Below, in pieces: positions 25,430-35,489 of a DNA stretch of 64,000 nucleotides (the stretch's first letter is position 1; each line of letters begins with the position of its first letter). Source of the stretch: an uncultured Roseburia sp. (lineage in GTDB: Bacteria; Bacillota; Clostridia; Lachnospirales; Lachnospiraceae); NCBI GenBank assembly GCA_900539115.1, contig UQAQ01000008.1, positions 1-64,000 of the forward strand, in the 5' to 3' direction. The translations under genes and the position numbers were made by a program. The notes under the pieces are model-generated. The model made no database searches. It was not told where the DNA came from and saw nothing but the letters and a program-made list of their open reading frames with translations.

Positions 25430-26836
25430 ATGAAACAATTTATGGATGAAGATTTTATTCTTTCAACAGACACAGCAAAAAAACTTTTTCACGACTATGC
25501 AGAGAAAACACCGGTTTTGGACTATCATTGCCATTTGGAGCCAAAGGAGATAGCAGAAGACCGGAAATTTAAAAATATAACAGAATTGTGGCTCGGTGGT
25601 GATCACTATAAATGGCGTATTATGCGTTCCAATGGAGTGCCGGAAAAATACATTACCGGCGATGCCGGCGATGAAGAAAAATTCCACGCATTTGCAAAGG
25701 CACTGCCAAAAGCCATCGGAAATCCGATGTATCATTGGTGTCATTTGGAATTGCAGAGATATTTTGATATTCACGAGACACTCAGTGAGAAGAATTGGAA
25801 AGAGATCTATGATGCCTGCAACGAAAAATTGCAATCGCCGGAAATGTCAGCAAAAAATCTGATCCGTATGTCCAATGTCACATTGGTTTGTACGACCGAT
25901 GATCCGATAGATGACCTTCATTATCATCAGCAGATCAAAGCAGACAAAGATTTTGATGTGCAGGTTTTGCCGGCATGGCGTCCGGACATTATCATGAGCC
26001 CGGAAAAAGAGGGATTCCTCGCTTATGTACAGAAACTGGCAGAAGTAAGCGATATTGATATCACGGGATTTGTTTCTTTGAAAGAAGCTCTTGTAAAACG
26101 ATTGGATTATTTTGTGGAAAATGGATGTCTGGTAACCGACCATGGCTTGGATTATCCGCAGTACCGTCCGACGACAGAGGAAGAAATGGACATCCTTGTA
26201 CGACGTGCATTATCCGGAGAGGTTTTGGATTTTGAAGAAATGCTTCAGTACAAAACGATGCTGATGCTCTTCTTAGGCCGTGAATATGCGAAGAGAAATC
26301 TGGCAATGCAGCTTCACTATGGTGCAAAGAGAGAAAATAACGAACTGGTATTCCGGAGTGCCGGAGCCAATGCCGGTATCGACTGTATCAATGAAAAGGG
26401 ATTTAGTGCAGAAGTGGCAGATTTTTTGAATGCCCTTGCTAAAACAGGGGAACTGCCAAAGACGATTTTGTATTCATTGAATCCGGTTGACAATGCTGTG
26501 ATCGGTACGATGATCGGCTGCTTCCAGAATGAAGATGCTGTCGGCAAGATTCAGCAGGGTTCTGCATGGTGGTTCAACGATCACAAATATGGTATGACCC
26601 AGCAGATCACATCCCTTGCAAGCCTTGGACTTTTGGGCAATTTTATCGGAATGCTGACCGATTCGAGAAGTTTTGTATCGTACCCTCGTCATGAGTATTT
26701 CCGCCGAATCTTGTGCGATTTCATCGGCAAACTGGTGGAAAACGGAGAATATCCACAGGACTACGAAGTTCTTGGTGAAATGGTGAAAAACATTTCTTAT
26801 TACAATGCAGTGAATTATTTTGGATTTGACTTATAA
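25430..26836 (+). CDS. uxaC: Glucuronate (uronate) isomerase
   Basis: The 468-residue length and motifs (MDEDFILSTDTAKKLFHDYA, TPVLDYHCHLEPKEIA, WWFNDHKYGM, GMLTDSRSFVSYPRHEYFRR) are those of UxaC. It converts D-glucuronate to D-fructuronate, the first step of the hexuronate route to KDG. Cytoplasmic. AAGTGAGG precedes ATG. It opens a run of xylan genes and directly uses the glucuronate released by the GH115 enzyme encoded next. The later enzymes (UxuA, UxuB, KdgK) are not in the window, but a KDPG aldolase gene lies at 49882. Confidence 0.96.
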   Translation: MKQFMDEDFILSTDTAKKLFHDYAEKTPVLDYHCHLEPKEIAEDRKFKNITELWLGGDHYKWRIMRSNGVPEKYITGDAGDEEKFHAFAKALPKAIGNPMYHWCHLELQRYFDIHETLSEKNWKEIYDACNEKLQSPEMSAKNLIRMSNVTLVCTTDDPIDDLHYHQQIKADKDFDVQVLPAWRPDIIMSPEKEGFLAYVQKLAEVSDIDITGFVSLKEALVKRLDYFVENGCLVTDHGLDYPQYRPTTEEEMDILVRRALSGEVLDFEEMLQYKTMLMLFLGREYAKRNLAMQLHYGAKRENNELVFRSAGANAGIDCINEKGFSAEVADFLNALAKTGELPKTILYSLNPVDNAVIGTMIGCFQNEDAVGKIQQGSAWWFNDHKYGMTQQITSLASLGLLGNFIGMLTDSRSFVSYPRHEYFRRILCDFIGKLVENGEYPQDYEVLGEMVKNISYYNAVNYFGFDL

Positions 26837-26863
26837 AAAATATACAATCGGAAGGAGATCATA

Positions 26864-29698
26864 ATGACATTTACGTTAGTAAAAGAAAACGCAGCACAAA
26901 TTTGCATTGACAGCCATGCGGCAGATTATAAGGGACTGAAGCATGTGGCAAAGATTCTTGCCGGAGATATTTTGACGGTGACAGGAAAAGAGCCGGAGAT
27001 TGTAGAGCAGATTCAGAATGTTCCGCAGATTGTCGCAGCGACAAAAGGAACTTCAGATATTCTTGCAAAGTGGGAAGAAGAAAAGAAAATTGATCTTTCC
27101 GTTTTGGAAGGAAAACGAGAAGTCTTTACGGTACAGATGATCGAAGAAGATGGGGCTGAGAAACTGGTGATCGCCGGAACAGAGACGATCGCTACGTTGT
27201 ATGGCCTGTACTATATCTCTGAAAATATCGGAGTATCCCCATGGGTGTACTGGGCAGACGTGGTTCCTGCCCCAAAAGAGGAGATCGTATTTGATGAGAG
27301 TATTTGTACGGTATCCAAAGAGCCGTCTGTTCGTTATCGTGGATTTTTTATGAACGACGAATGGCCGTCCTTGGGAAATTTTGTCATGAATACATTTGGA
27401 GATTTCAACGAATTCTTTTACGAAAAAGTATTTGATCTTTTACTCCGCCTGAAGGGAAACTATTTCTGGCCGGCGATGTGGTCTGCTTCCCTTCCGTTAG
27501 ATGGTTCGGAGGATCCGCTTGCAATCCTGAAACTGGGAACGGAACTTGGTATCACGATCGGTCAGTCCCATCACGAGCCATTGACCCGCGCCAGTGAAGA
27601 GTGGGATAAAGTCAAAACGGACATGAATAATATTGGATATGGAAAAGATTGGAATTATTATACAAACAAAGAAGGCCTTTATCGTTATTGGGAAGATGGT
27701 ATGAAACGCGATAAAGACTTCAAGCATATGATCACGATCGGTATGCGCGGTGAGCGTGACACGATGATGCTCGGAGAAAATTCGACAATTCAGGAAAATG
27801 TTGAACTTCTTCGTGAGATCATTACCGATCAGAATAAGATCATCAAAGAGACCGGATGCGAAAATATGCCGAAAATGCTTGCTTTGTACAAAGAAGTGGA
27901 AGGGTTTTATTATGGTGGAAACGGCGTGCAGGGACTTCGTTCCTGGGATGGCTTGGACGATACGATCCTTCTGCTCTCCGATGATAACTTCGGAAATGTA
28001 AGAACCCTTCCGACTAAGGATCTGAAAGACCGCAAGCCGGGCTGGGGATTGTACTATCATTTTGATTATCACGGTTCCCCGATTTCCTACGAGTGGGTCA
28101 ATTCCACACCGCTTCCGAAAGTGTGGGAACAGGTTACGATGGCCTATGAATACGGCATCCGCGACCTCTGGATCGCAAATGTCGGTGATATCCGTCCGGA
28201 TGAGCTGCCATTGTCCTATTTTATGGCACTTGCCTATGATTTCGAGAGTATGGGAACCGGCCATGCCAATGAAACGGACCTTTTCCTGGCATCCTGGGTA
28301 GAGCAGCAGTTTGGTGCACATATCAAAGACGAAGAGACGAAAAAAGAGATTGCAGACGTATTGCGTGAATACACACGGATCCACGGCATGAGACGACCGG
28401 AGGCGATGAATCCGGAAGTATACCATAGATCTCATTTCAATGAAACAAAGCGCATGATCGAACGTTGTACAAAATTGATGCAGCAGACAGAAAATCTGCA
28501 GATAAAGATTCCGGAAGCATCCAAGGATGCATTTTACGGATTGGTATATTATCCGGCCGTTGCCGGAATGAATCTGCAGCTGATGAGTCTTCATGCAGCA
28601 TTGGCAAACTGGTATGCAGAATATGAACTCTCGGTGGCAAATACGTACGATGCGCTTGTGAAAGAAGAGATTGAACGGGATCAAAAATTGACAGATTATT
28701 ACAATAAAGAAATGACTGGCGGTAAATGGGACGGCATGATGCTCTCCCCGCATGCATGTTTTGTTACATGGAATGATGAGGGATGGCATTATCCGGAGAC
28801 CAAGACCATCTGTATCAATACGATGAGCCGGATGATGATTCATGCAGAAAATGACGAAATGTTTGTCTCAGAGGGAACGATCTGCCTACCTGAATTTACA
28901 GAAATTGGGAAAGAAACATGCGAGATCGAATTAGCAAATGCCGGTGCTGTCGCTTATGATTTCAAAGTGCAGGCGGAACCGGGAATCTGTGTAAGCCAGA
29001 CCGAGGGAACAGTGGCAAATGACATCGTGACACTACAGGTAACGATTGCCAAAAAAGAACACAAATCGTTTGAGCGTACCATTACGATCACAGCAGGAAA
29101 CCAGAAGGTCGATGTAAAAGTACGTTTCAAGGCAGCAGTCAATGTTCCGGAAGGAACCTTTATCGAGCGTGACGGTATGGTGTCAATTGAAGTGGCTCAT
29201 TATAGCGAAAAAACGGCCTTTGAAGGATATGATTTTAAAGAATTGAAGGGATATGGAAAAACATTGTCTTCCATGAAAATATATCCGTGTGACCGCAATT
29301 TTGATGAGATCGGGAAAGCTCCTTGCCTGACTTACCGTGTGTATATCGAGGAAGCGGGTGTTTACATGCTGAAGACGATCACGGCACCAACGAACAATCT
29401 GGAAGATGGACGCACGATGCGCTATGCGGCCCAGGTTGGTGATGGCGAGATCAAGGTCGGTGACACGATTCCGAAAGAAAATTATAATATCGGCGGCGGT
29501 CCATGGGAAAGAAAATCCTGGTCGATGGGCGTGCTGAACAACAGTCATTATGGAATTACCGGACACGATCTGGAAGCCGGATACAATGAGATACATATTT
29601 ATGGTGTCGAAGCCGGCTTGGCTTTACAAAAACTGGTATTGTACCGAGGCGGACTGGAAAAGTCTTATCTGGGACCACAGGAAAGTCCACGGGCATAA
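26864..29698 (+). CDS. GH115 alpha-glucuronidase (xylan alpha-1,2-glucuronidase)
   Basis: The 944 residues match GH115. The N-terminal domain contains FTVQMIEEDGAEKLVIAGTE, and the catalytic barrel has YRGFFMNDEWPSLGNF, KGNYFWPAMWSAS, GQSHHEPLTR, GMRGERD and WANVGDIRPDELP-like segments. A C-terminal beta domain follows. It removes (4-O-methyl-)glucuronic acid from internal and terminal xylose of glucuronoxylan. There is no signal peptide, so it works on imported aldouronic oligosaccharides, as in related gut Lachnospiraceae. It sits between uxaC and two GH10 xylanase genes, a coherent glucuronoxylan unit. Confidence 0.93.
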   Translation: MTFTLVKENAAQICIDSHAADYKGLKHVAKILAGDILTVTGKEPEIVEQIQNVPQIVAATKGTSDILAKWEEEKKIDLSVLEGKREVFTVQMIEEDGAEKLVIAGTETIATLYGLYYISENIGVSPWVYWADVVPAPKEEIVFDESICTVSKEPSVRYRGFFMNDEWPSLGNFVMNTFGDFNEFFYEKVFDLLLRLKGNYFWPAMWSASLPLDGSEDPLAILKLGTELGITIGQSHHEPLTRASEEWDKVKTDMNNIGYGKDWNYYTNKEGLYRYWEDGMKRDKDFKHMITIGMRGERDTMMLGENSTIQENVELLREIITDQNKIIKETGCENMPKMLALYKEVEGFYYGGNGVQGLRSWDGLDDTILLLSDDNFGNVRTLPTKDLKDRKPGWGLYYHFDYHGSPISYEWVNSTPLPKVWEQVTMAYEYGIRDLWIANVGDIRPDELPLSYFMALAYDFESMGTGHANETDLFLASWVEQQFGAHIKDEETKKEIADVLREYTRIHGMRRPEAMNPEVYHRSHFNETKRMIERCTKLMQQTENLQIKIPEASKDAFYGLVYYPAVAGMNLQLMSLHAALANWYAEYELSVANTYDALVKEEIERDQKLTDYYNKEMTGGKWDGMMLSPHACFVTWNDEGWHYPETKTICINTMSRMMIHAENDEMFVSEGTICLPEFTEIGKETCEIELANAGAVAYDFKVQAEPGICVSQTEGTVANDIVTLQVTIAKKEHKSFERTITITAGNQKVDVKVRFKAAVNVPEGTFIERDGMVSIEVAHYSEKTAFEGYDFKELKGYGKTLSSMKIYPCDRNFDEIGKAPCLTYRVYIEEAGVYMLKTITAPTNNLEDGRTMRYAAQVGDGEIKVGDTIPKENYNIGGGPWERKSWSMGVLNNSHYGITGHDLEAGYNEIHIYGVEAGLALQKLVLYRGGLEKSYLGPQESPRA

Positions 29699-29717
29699 AC
29701 GTAAAGGAGAAGGAGCG

Positions 29718-31442
29718 ATGAAACAAAGAGTAGCAAAATGTACGGCAATAGTGCTTGCTGCCACGGTCGTGTGTAATGGGGTACTGCCGGCGGATATGCA
29801 GGCGGCGAAAAAACCGCGACTTGTCACAAAGCAATGCCAGGTAGAAGTCGGAAAGACAACAAAGTTAAGCACAAAAAATGTGGAAAAAAATACCAAGGTT
29901 ACGTTCAGCTATAACAAAAAAGCGAAAAAAAACGTAACTTTGAAATGGAACAAAAAGAAAAAACAAATTCTTGTTCGAGGAAAACGTGCCGGAAAAGCGA
30001 CTGTTCAGGTACGCTTTAAAAAGGGCAGCCGAACCTGGAAATACAACTGTAAAATCCAGGTAACTAAGAAAAAGACTGTTGTGACACCGAGTGCGGTACC
30101 GGAAAAGCCTACGCAGACACCGACAAGCACACCGGTTACGACAGCGCCGGCAGTTTCCCCGTCTGCATCGACACAGCCGACGGGAACTCCTGCACCGACA
30201 CCGGTTCCTACACCGGTTCCGGTCTGCAGTCCATTGCCGGATTATGAAGCAGAATACGAAGATGACAATATGCCGGTAAAAGACATTTATCAGGATTATT
30301 TTATGGTCGGTGCGGCATTAAATGGCTCCAGCCTTTCGACGATGGCATTGAACCACAAAGGAATGACGGGAATTTTAAAGAAACATTTTAATTCTACCGT
30401 CCTTTCCAATCTGATGAAACCGGAGCATCTTCTGGACGAGCAGGCGTCGAAAGCCAGTACTGACGGAATGCCGGTATGTAAATTTGATACGTGTGATTCC
30501 GCGTTGAAGTTCTGTCAGGAAAACGGAATAAAAATGCGTGGTCATACGCTGCTTTGGCACAATCAGACACCGGAATGGTTTTTCCATGTGGACTATGATG
30601 TGAACAAAGAGCTGGTGGATGCGGCGACGATGGAAGCGCGTATGGAGAGTTATATCCGTCAGGTCATCACGCATTGTCAGGCAGGTTTTCCGGGTGTAAT
30701 CTACACGTGGGATGTTGTCAATGAATGCATTTGCGTGGACGATAACAGTTATGTCGTGACAAGCGGCGGCTGGAAACTCCGTTCGCAGACAAAGAGTGAC
30801 AATGACTTTGCACACGACGGTTACGTGCCAAATTACTGGTATGCGACGATGGGCGAAAATTATGTGGAAAAAGCCTTTATGTATGCGAGAAAATATGCGG
30901 ATCCGGGCGTGACACTTGTGTATAATGACTATAATGTATTTATGACGGAGAAAATGGAAAATATTTACAAAATGGTCGAAGAGCTGAAAAGCAAAGGGTT
31001 GATCGATGGCATCGGGTTACAGCCGACGGTCGGAATGCGCTGGCCGGAGTTAAATTCGGACAATGAGGGCAGTTTCAAAACATGTCTGGAAACGTATGCC
31101 AAACTCGGAGTGGAATTGCAGGTAACCGAACTGGGATTTAAACTGACGATAGATCCGGAGGACATCGATGAAGAAGCATTGCAAAAACAGGCTGACCGCT
31201 ATCAGGAATTTATGCAGCTTTTAGTAGACGAAGATTCGGATAATGGCGGTCCGTGCAACATCACAAGTGTAACGGTATTTGGTATCTGCGATGATTATCC
31301 ATTGTATACAGACAATCATCAGAATCTGTATCTGTGGGATAAAAACTGTGTGCCAAAACCTTGTTTTTATTCGTATATTAAACCGGGCTTAGATCTGCTG
31401 GCTTCGAAAGAAGAGCAGACGGCAGACGGCGGACAGAAATAG
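29718..31442 (+). CDS. Secreted GH10 endo-xylanase with Lys-rich Ig-like N-terminus
   Basis: The 574 residues start with a signal peptide (about 1-30), followed by a strongly basic Ig-like module (about 31-122, rich in Lys), a Pro/Thr linker (about 123-180) and a GH10 barrel. The acid/base is E336 in WDVVNE and the nucleophile E471 in VTELGF; GHTLLWHNQTPEWF is also typical. It cleaves internal beta-1,4 bonds of xylan outside the cell. ATG 29718 is chosen because AAAGGAGAAGGAGC precedes it. The basic module may hold the enzyme at the anionic cell wall. It is paralogous to the next gene. Confidence 0.93.
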   Translation: MKQRVAKCTAIVLAATVVCNGVLPADMQAAKKPRLVTKQCQVEVGKTTKLSTKNVEKNTKVTFSYNKKAKKNVTLKWNKKKKQILVRGKRAGKATVQVRFKKGSRTWKYNCKIQVTKKKTVVTPSAVPEKPTQTPTSTPVTTAPAVSPSASTQPTGTPAPTPVPTPVPVCSPLPDYEAEYEDDNMPVKDIYQDYFMVGAALNGSSLSTMALNHKGMTGILKKHFNSTVLSNLMKPEHLLDEQASKASTDGMPVCKFDTCDSALKFCQENGIKMRGHTLLWHNQTPEWFFHVDYDVNKELVDAATMEARMESYIRQVITHCQAGFPGVIYTWDVVNECICVDDNSYVVTSGGWKLRSQTKSDNDFAHDGYVPNYWYATMGENYVEKAFMYARKYADPGVTLVYNDYNVFMTEKMENIYKMVEELKSKGLIDGIGLQPTVGMRWPELNSDNEGSFKTCLETYAKLGVELQVTELGFKLTIDPEDIDEEALQKQADRYQEFMQLLVDEDSDNGGPCNITSVTVFGICDDYPLYTDNHQNLYLWDKNCVPKPCFYSYIKPGLDLLASKEEQTADGGQK

Positions 31443-31457
31443 AAAGGCAGAAAAACA

Positions 31458-32795
31458 ATGAAAGAAAAGAAAGGTATTATCATAACGGTTGTAGTAGCGG
31501 TTATTGTATTGGGAGTGCTGTCTTATGCCCTTGCGACGCGGCATAAGGCAAACGAACCAAAGACAGCAGGAAATCGGGAAACGGTAAAAACGACAGAAAC
31601 AGCTGTTTCGGAGAGTGCGGTCAGCCCGGCAGCGGTTGTCACTGAGGAGACACCGGCGAAGGATATTTATAAGGATTATTTTCTTGTCGGAGCCGCGATC
31701 AACGGAAGCGATATTGATACGATGGCGATCAAGCACAAAGGAATGGCGAAGATTCTGAAAGAGAACTTCAATTCCACGACCTTGTCCAATCTGATGAAGC
31801 CGGATTATCTGTTGGATGAAAAGGCAACAAAAAAGAGCAAAGACGGGATGCCTGTCTGCAAATTTGATACCTGTGACCCGGCACTCAAATTCTGTCAGGA
31901 AAACGGAATCAAGATGCGCGGTCACACATTGATCTGGCACAATCAGACACCAAGCTGGCTCTTTTACAAAAATTATGATGTAAAATCCGGAAAACTTGCT
32001 GATGCGAAGACCATGGAAAAACGTATGGAGAGCTATATCAAGCAGGTGATCACACACTGCCAGAAAAAATATCCGGGTGTGGTGTATGCCTGGGATGTCG
32101 TCAATGAATGCGTCTGCACCGACGCGGGAAGTTATATCGAGACGAAGGGCGGCTGGAAACTCCGCGCGGATACAAAAAAAGACAACGATTTCACACACGA
32201 ACAGGCAGTGCAAAATTACTGGTATACGACAATGGGTGAAAATTATGTGGAAAAGGCATTTTCCTTTGCCCGCAAGTATGCAGATAACGATGTGAAACTG
32301 TTCTATAATGATTACAATGTCTTTATGGAAGAAAAAATGGATAATATTTACAAAATGGTCGAGCAGTTAAAGGAAAAAGGATTAATCGACGGAATCGGTC
32401 TCCAGCCGACGGTAGGCATCGACTGGCCGGAACTTGACAGCGAAAATGACGGAAGTTTCCGAAAATGTCTGGAAACCTATGCAAAACTCGGTCTGGAACT
32501 GCAGGTTACGGAATTGAATTTCCGTATCGAAGACGGCACGACTGACGAAGAACTGCTGCAGAGACAGTCCGACCGTTACGAGGAAATGATGCGCCTTCTT
32601 GTCGAAGAAGATACGCAGAGCGGCGGACCATGTAATATAACGAGTGTAACCGTATTTGGTATCTGCGACGATTATCCGTTGTATGGAGATGATTTCCGGC
32701 AGAACTTGTATCTGTATGACAAAAACTGCCAGCCGAAACCTTGCTATTATGGATTTATCAAGCCGGGAATCGAGGCAGTCAACAATAAAAAATAA
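31458..32795 (+). CDS. Membrane-anchored GH10 endo-xylanase
   Basis: The 445 residues consist of an uncleaved-looking N-terminal helix (about 6-25), a short Thr/Ala/Val-rich stalk (to about 58) and a GH10 barrel. The acid/base is E217 (WDVVNE) and the nucleophile E352 (VTELNF). The catalytic part is very similar to the upstream xylanase (shared HNQTP, TVFGICDDYPLY, CDPALKFCQENGIKMRGHT). The two therefore arose by tandem duplication, with one copy given an Ig-like module and the other a membrane anchor. It ends only 21 bases before potA with no terminator between. Confidence 0.92.
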   Translation: MKEKKGIIITVVVAVIVLGVLSYALATRHKANEPKTAGNRETVKTTETAVSESAVSPAAVVTEETPAKDIYKDYFLVGAAINGSDIDTMAIKHKGMAKILKENFNSTTLSNLMKPDYLLDEKATKKSKDGMPVCKFDTCDPALKFCQENGIKMRGHTLIWHNQTPSWLFYKNYDVKSGKLADAKTMEKRMESYIKQVITHCQKKYPGVVYAWDVVNECVCTDAGSYIETKGGWKLRADTKKDNDFTHEQAVQNYWYTTMGENYVEKAFSFARKYADNDVKLFYNDYNVFMEEKMDNIYKMVEQLKEKGLIDGIGLQPTVGIDWPELDSENDGSFRKCLETYAKLGLELQVTELNFRIEDGTTDEELLQRQSDRYEEMMRLLVEEDTQSGGPCNITSVTVFGICDDYPLYGDDFRQNLYLYDKNCQPKPCYYGFIKPGIEAVNNKK

Positions 32796-32816
32796 CGAGA
32801 ACCAGGAGGATTTGTT

Positions 32817-33887
32817 ATGGCTGAAAAATGTATTGAGCTCAAAGGGATCACAAAAGCATTTGACGGACAAATCGTTCTAGATCATATGAATCTTGATATT
32901 CATGAGAATGAATTTGTAACATTGCTTGGGCCAAGTGGTTGCGGAAAAACCACGACATTGCGAATAATGGGAGGATTTGAAACGGCGGATGAAGGACAGG
33001 TTCTGCTTAACGGAACCGATATTGCCCGCTTGCCGGCGAACAAACGCCCGATCAATACCGTGTTTCAAAAGTATGCCTTGTTTTCACACATGAATATCGA
33101 GGAAAATATTGCGTTTGGTTTAAAAATCAAGAAAAAATCAAAAGACTATATTCGAGACAAGATCAAATATGCGCTAAAGCTGGTAAATCTTGACGGCTAC
33201 GAAAAACGTATGCCGGATTCCCTCAGTGGAGGCCAGCAGCAGCGTATCGCGATCGCGCGTGCCATCGTAAATGAGCCGAAGATTCTTCTTTTGGATGAAC
33301 CCCTTGGTGCCCTTGACTTGAAGATGCGCCAGGGGATGCAGTATGAACTCATCCGTCTGAAAGAAGAACTCGGAATTACGTTTGTTTATGTTACCCACGA
33401 TCAGGAAGAGGCACTTACGATGTCCGATACGATCGTTGTCATGAATCAGGGGTACATCCAGCAGATCGGCACGCCGGAAGACATTTACAATGAGCCGCAG
33501 AATGCGTTTGTGGCAGACTTTATCGGCGAGAGCAATATTCTTTCGGCGACAATGGTCCGCGACCGACTTGTCAATATTCAGGGGCAGGATTTTGAATGCG
33601 TCGATGTCGGATTCGGCGAAAACAAACCGGTGGATGTCGTGATAAGACCGGAGGATATGATCCTTGTACCTCCGGAAAAAGGCACGATCCGTGCGAAAGT
33701 GAAATCCTTGGTGTTCAAAGGGGTGCACTATGAAATGGAGATGGAAGCACTTGGATTCACGTGGCTGGTACACAGTACAAGCCTCGCGGAAGTCGGAAGT
33801 GAGGTCGGATTGTATATTGATCCGTTTAACATCCAGATCATGCACAAACCGGAAAATGAGGCAGAGGAGGCGTTTGCCGGTGAATGA
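32817..33887 (+). CDS. potA: Spermidine/putrescine-type ABC transporter ATPase PotA
   Basis: The 356 residues carry an ABC ATPase with Walker A GPSGCGKTT, signature LSGGQQQRIAIARA, Walker B LLLDEPLGALD and VTHDQEEALTMSD. A TOBE/OB regulatory tail (about 240-340) follows. The closeness to PotA, together with PotB, PotC and PotD next door, makes polyamine uptake likely. AGGAGG precedes ATG. It follows the xylanase genes without a terminator, so it may be co-transcribed with them. Confidence 0.93.
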   Translation: MAEKCIELKGITKAFDGQIVLDHMNLDIHENEFVTLLGPSGCGKTTTLRIMGGFETADEGQVLLNGTDIARLPANKRPINTVFQKYALFSHMNIEENIAFGLKIKKKSKDYIRDKIKYALKLVNLDGYEKRMPDSLSGGQQQRIAIARAIVNEPKILLLDEPLGALDLKMRQGMQYELIRLKEELGITFVYVTHDQEEALTMSDTIVVMNQGYIQQIGTPEDIYNEPQNAFVADFIGESNILSATMVRDRLVNIQGQDFECVDVGFGENKPVDVVIRPEDMILVPPEKGTIRAKVKSLVFKGVHYEMEMEALGFTWLVHSTSLAEVGSEVGLYIDPFNIQIMHKPENEAEEAFAGE

Positions 33888-34707
33888 GAAAAAGATGACG
33901 AGACGTCTTTCGTATCCGTACATTGTGTGGATGGCAATTTTTGTCATTGTGCCTCTTATCATTGTATGTATTTACGGACTGACAGATAAAACCGGTGCCT
34001 TAACTCTTGAAAATGTCAAGAGTATCGCTTCTCCGGTACATTTAAAAGCCTTATTTTTGTCACTTAAATTATCTATTATAAGTACCGTGTTATGTTTTGT
34101 CCTCGCCTTGCCGCTGGCACTGGTGATCCGGGGGATGCATTTAAAAAGCAGCGGGTTTATCATCTTTGTATTCATCCTTCCGATGTGGATGAACTTTTTG
34201 CTGCGTACGATCGCATGGCAGTCTTTGCTGGAAAAGACGGGCGTGATCAATATGATATTGCAGTCGATTGGGCTGCCAAAGCAGAATTTGATCAATACCG
34301 AAGGGGCGATCATTCTCGGTATGATCTACAATTTTCTGCCATTTATGGTACTTCCGATCTACAATTCGCTCATCAAGATCCCGCAGGATACCTTCGATGC
34401 GGCAAAAGATCTTGGGGCAAACTGGATACAGACATTGTGGCGGATCACATTGCCACAGATTCTTCCGGGAATTGTCAGCGGTATTACGATGGTATTTGTG
34501 CCGGCGATGACAACATTTGTCATTTCAAACTTGTTAGGAGGAGCGAAGATCAATCTGATCGGAAATGTGATCGAGCAGGAATTTACGACGGCCAATAACT
34601 GGTACGGCGGCGCCGGTTTGTCCATTGTTTTGATGATATTGATCTTAGGAAGTATGGCGGTTATGTCACACTTTGATAAAGAGGGAGAGGGGGCTGCGAT
34701 ATGGTAG
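33880..34707 (+). CDS. potB: Spermidine/putrescine ABC transporter permease PotB
   Basis: The 275 residues form six membrane helices with the binding-protein-dependent permease loop DAAKDLGANWIQTLWRITLP (EAA-like). GTG 33880 is preferred, 9 bases after GAGGAGG, and overlaps the end of potA by eight bases; upstream codons in this frame belong to potA sequence. PotB pairs with PotC to make the membrane channel. Confidence 0.93.
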   Translation: MNEKKMTRRLSYPYIVWMAIFVIVPLIIVCIYGLTDKTGALTLENVKSIASPVHLKALFLSLKLSIISTVLCFVLALPLALVIRGMHLKSSGFIIFVFILPMWMNFLLRTIAWQSLLEKTGVINMILQSIGLPKQNLINTEGAIILGMIYNFLPFMVLPIYNSLIKIPQDTFDAAKDLGANWIQTLWRITLPQILPGIVSGITMVFVPAMTTFVISNLLGGAKINLIGNVIEQEFTTANNWYGGAGLSIVLMILILGSMAVMSHFDKEGEGAAIW

Positions 34708-35489
34708 GAAAAGCCCTGGCAAAGATCAGCGGAAGGATTTATCTTGCCTTGATTTTTATTTTTTTGTACGCCCCGATCGCGACACTCATTGTGTTGTCAT
34801 TTAATGAGTCAAGATTCCGCGGAAAGTGGGGCGGTTTCAGCCTCAAATGGTACGAGAGCCTGTTTTCTTCAAGGGAGATCATGGATGCACTTTGGACGAC
34901 GCTTTTATTGGCATTTTTGTCCGCTTTGATCGCGACGATCCTCGGAACGATGGTATCTTTTGCCATGAACCATATGAAAAAACTGCCGCGCATGATTTTG
35001 ATGACGGTGACCAATATTCCGATGCTCAATGCCGATATTGTAACCGGGATATCCTTGATGCTTTTATTTATCGCACTGCGTTACCGGATGGGATTCGGCA
35101 GTGTGCTGATCGCGCATATTACGTTCAATCTGCCCTATGTGGTGCTGAGTGTACTTCCAAAATTAAAGCAGATGAATAAAAGTGTATTTGAGGCGGCGCT
35201 GGACCTCGGTGCAAGCCGGCAGTATGCGTTTGTAAAAGTTGTATTTCCGGATATTTTACCGGGAATTTTAACCGGATTTTTGTTGTCCTTTACGATGTCA
35301 CTGGATGACTTCATCATTACTCATTTTACCAAAGGTGTGGGGATGGATACGTTGTCAACAAAAATCTATGCGGAGGTGCGAAAAGGCATAAAACCGGAGA
35401 TCTACGCACTTTCCACCATTTTATTTGCAGCTATATTTATCGTGTTGATCGTTGTCAACCGCAGACAGAAAGCAGAGGAAAATAGATGA
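34701..35489 (+). CDS. potC: Spermidine/putrescine ABC transporter permease PotC
   Basis: The 262 residues have six helices and the EAA loop EAALDLGASRQYAFVKVVFP. SFNESRFRGKWGGFSLKWY near residue 34 is typical for PotC. It overlaps potB by seven bases and potD by four, a tightly coupled arrangement. Confidence 0.93.
   Translation: MVGKALAKISGRIYLALIFIFLYAPIATLIVLSFNESRFRGKWGGFSLKWYESLFSSREIMDALWTTLLLAFLSALIATILGTMVSFAMNHMKKLPRMILMTVTNIPMLNADIVTGISLMLLFIALRYRMGFGSVLIAHITFNLPYVVLSVLPKLKQMNKSVFEAALDLGASRQYAFVKVVFPDILPGILTGFLLSFTMSLDDFIITHFTKGVGMDTLSTKIYAEVRKGIKPEIYALSTILFAAIFIVLIVVNRRQKAEENR

Noticed and set aside
27497..28843. A 448-codon open frame antisense to the GH115 gene
   Set aside because: No recognisable domain, His/Cys/Ile-rich translation typical of antisense shadow, and the opposite strand encodes conserved GH115 motifs over the same bases.
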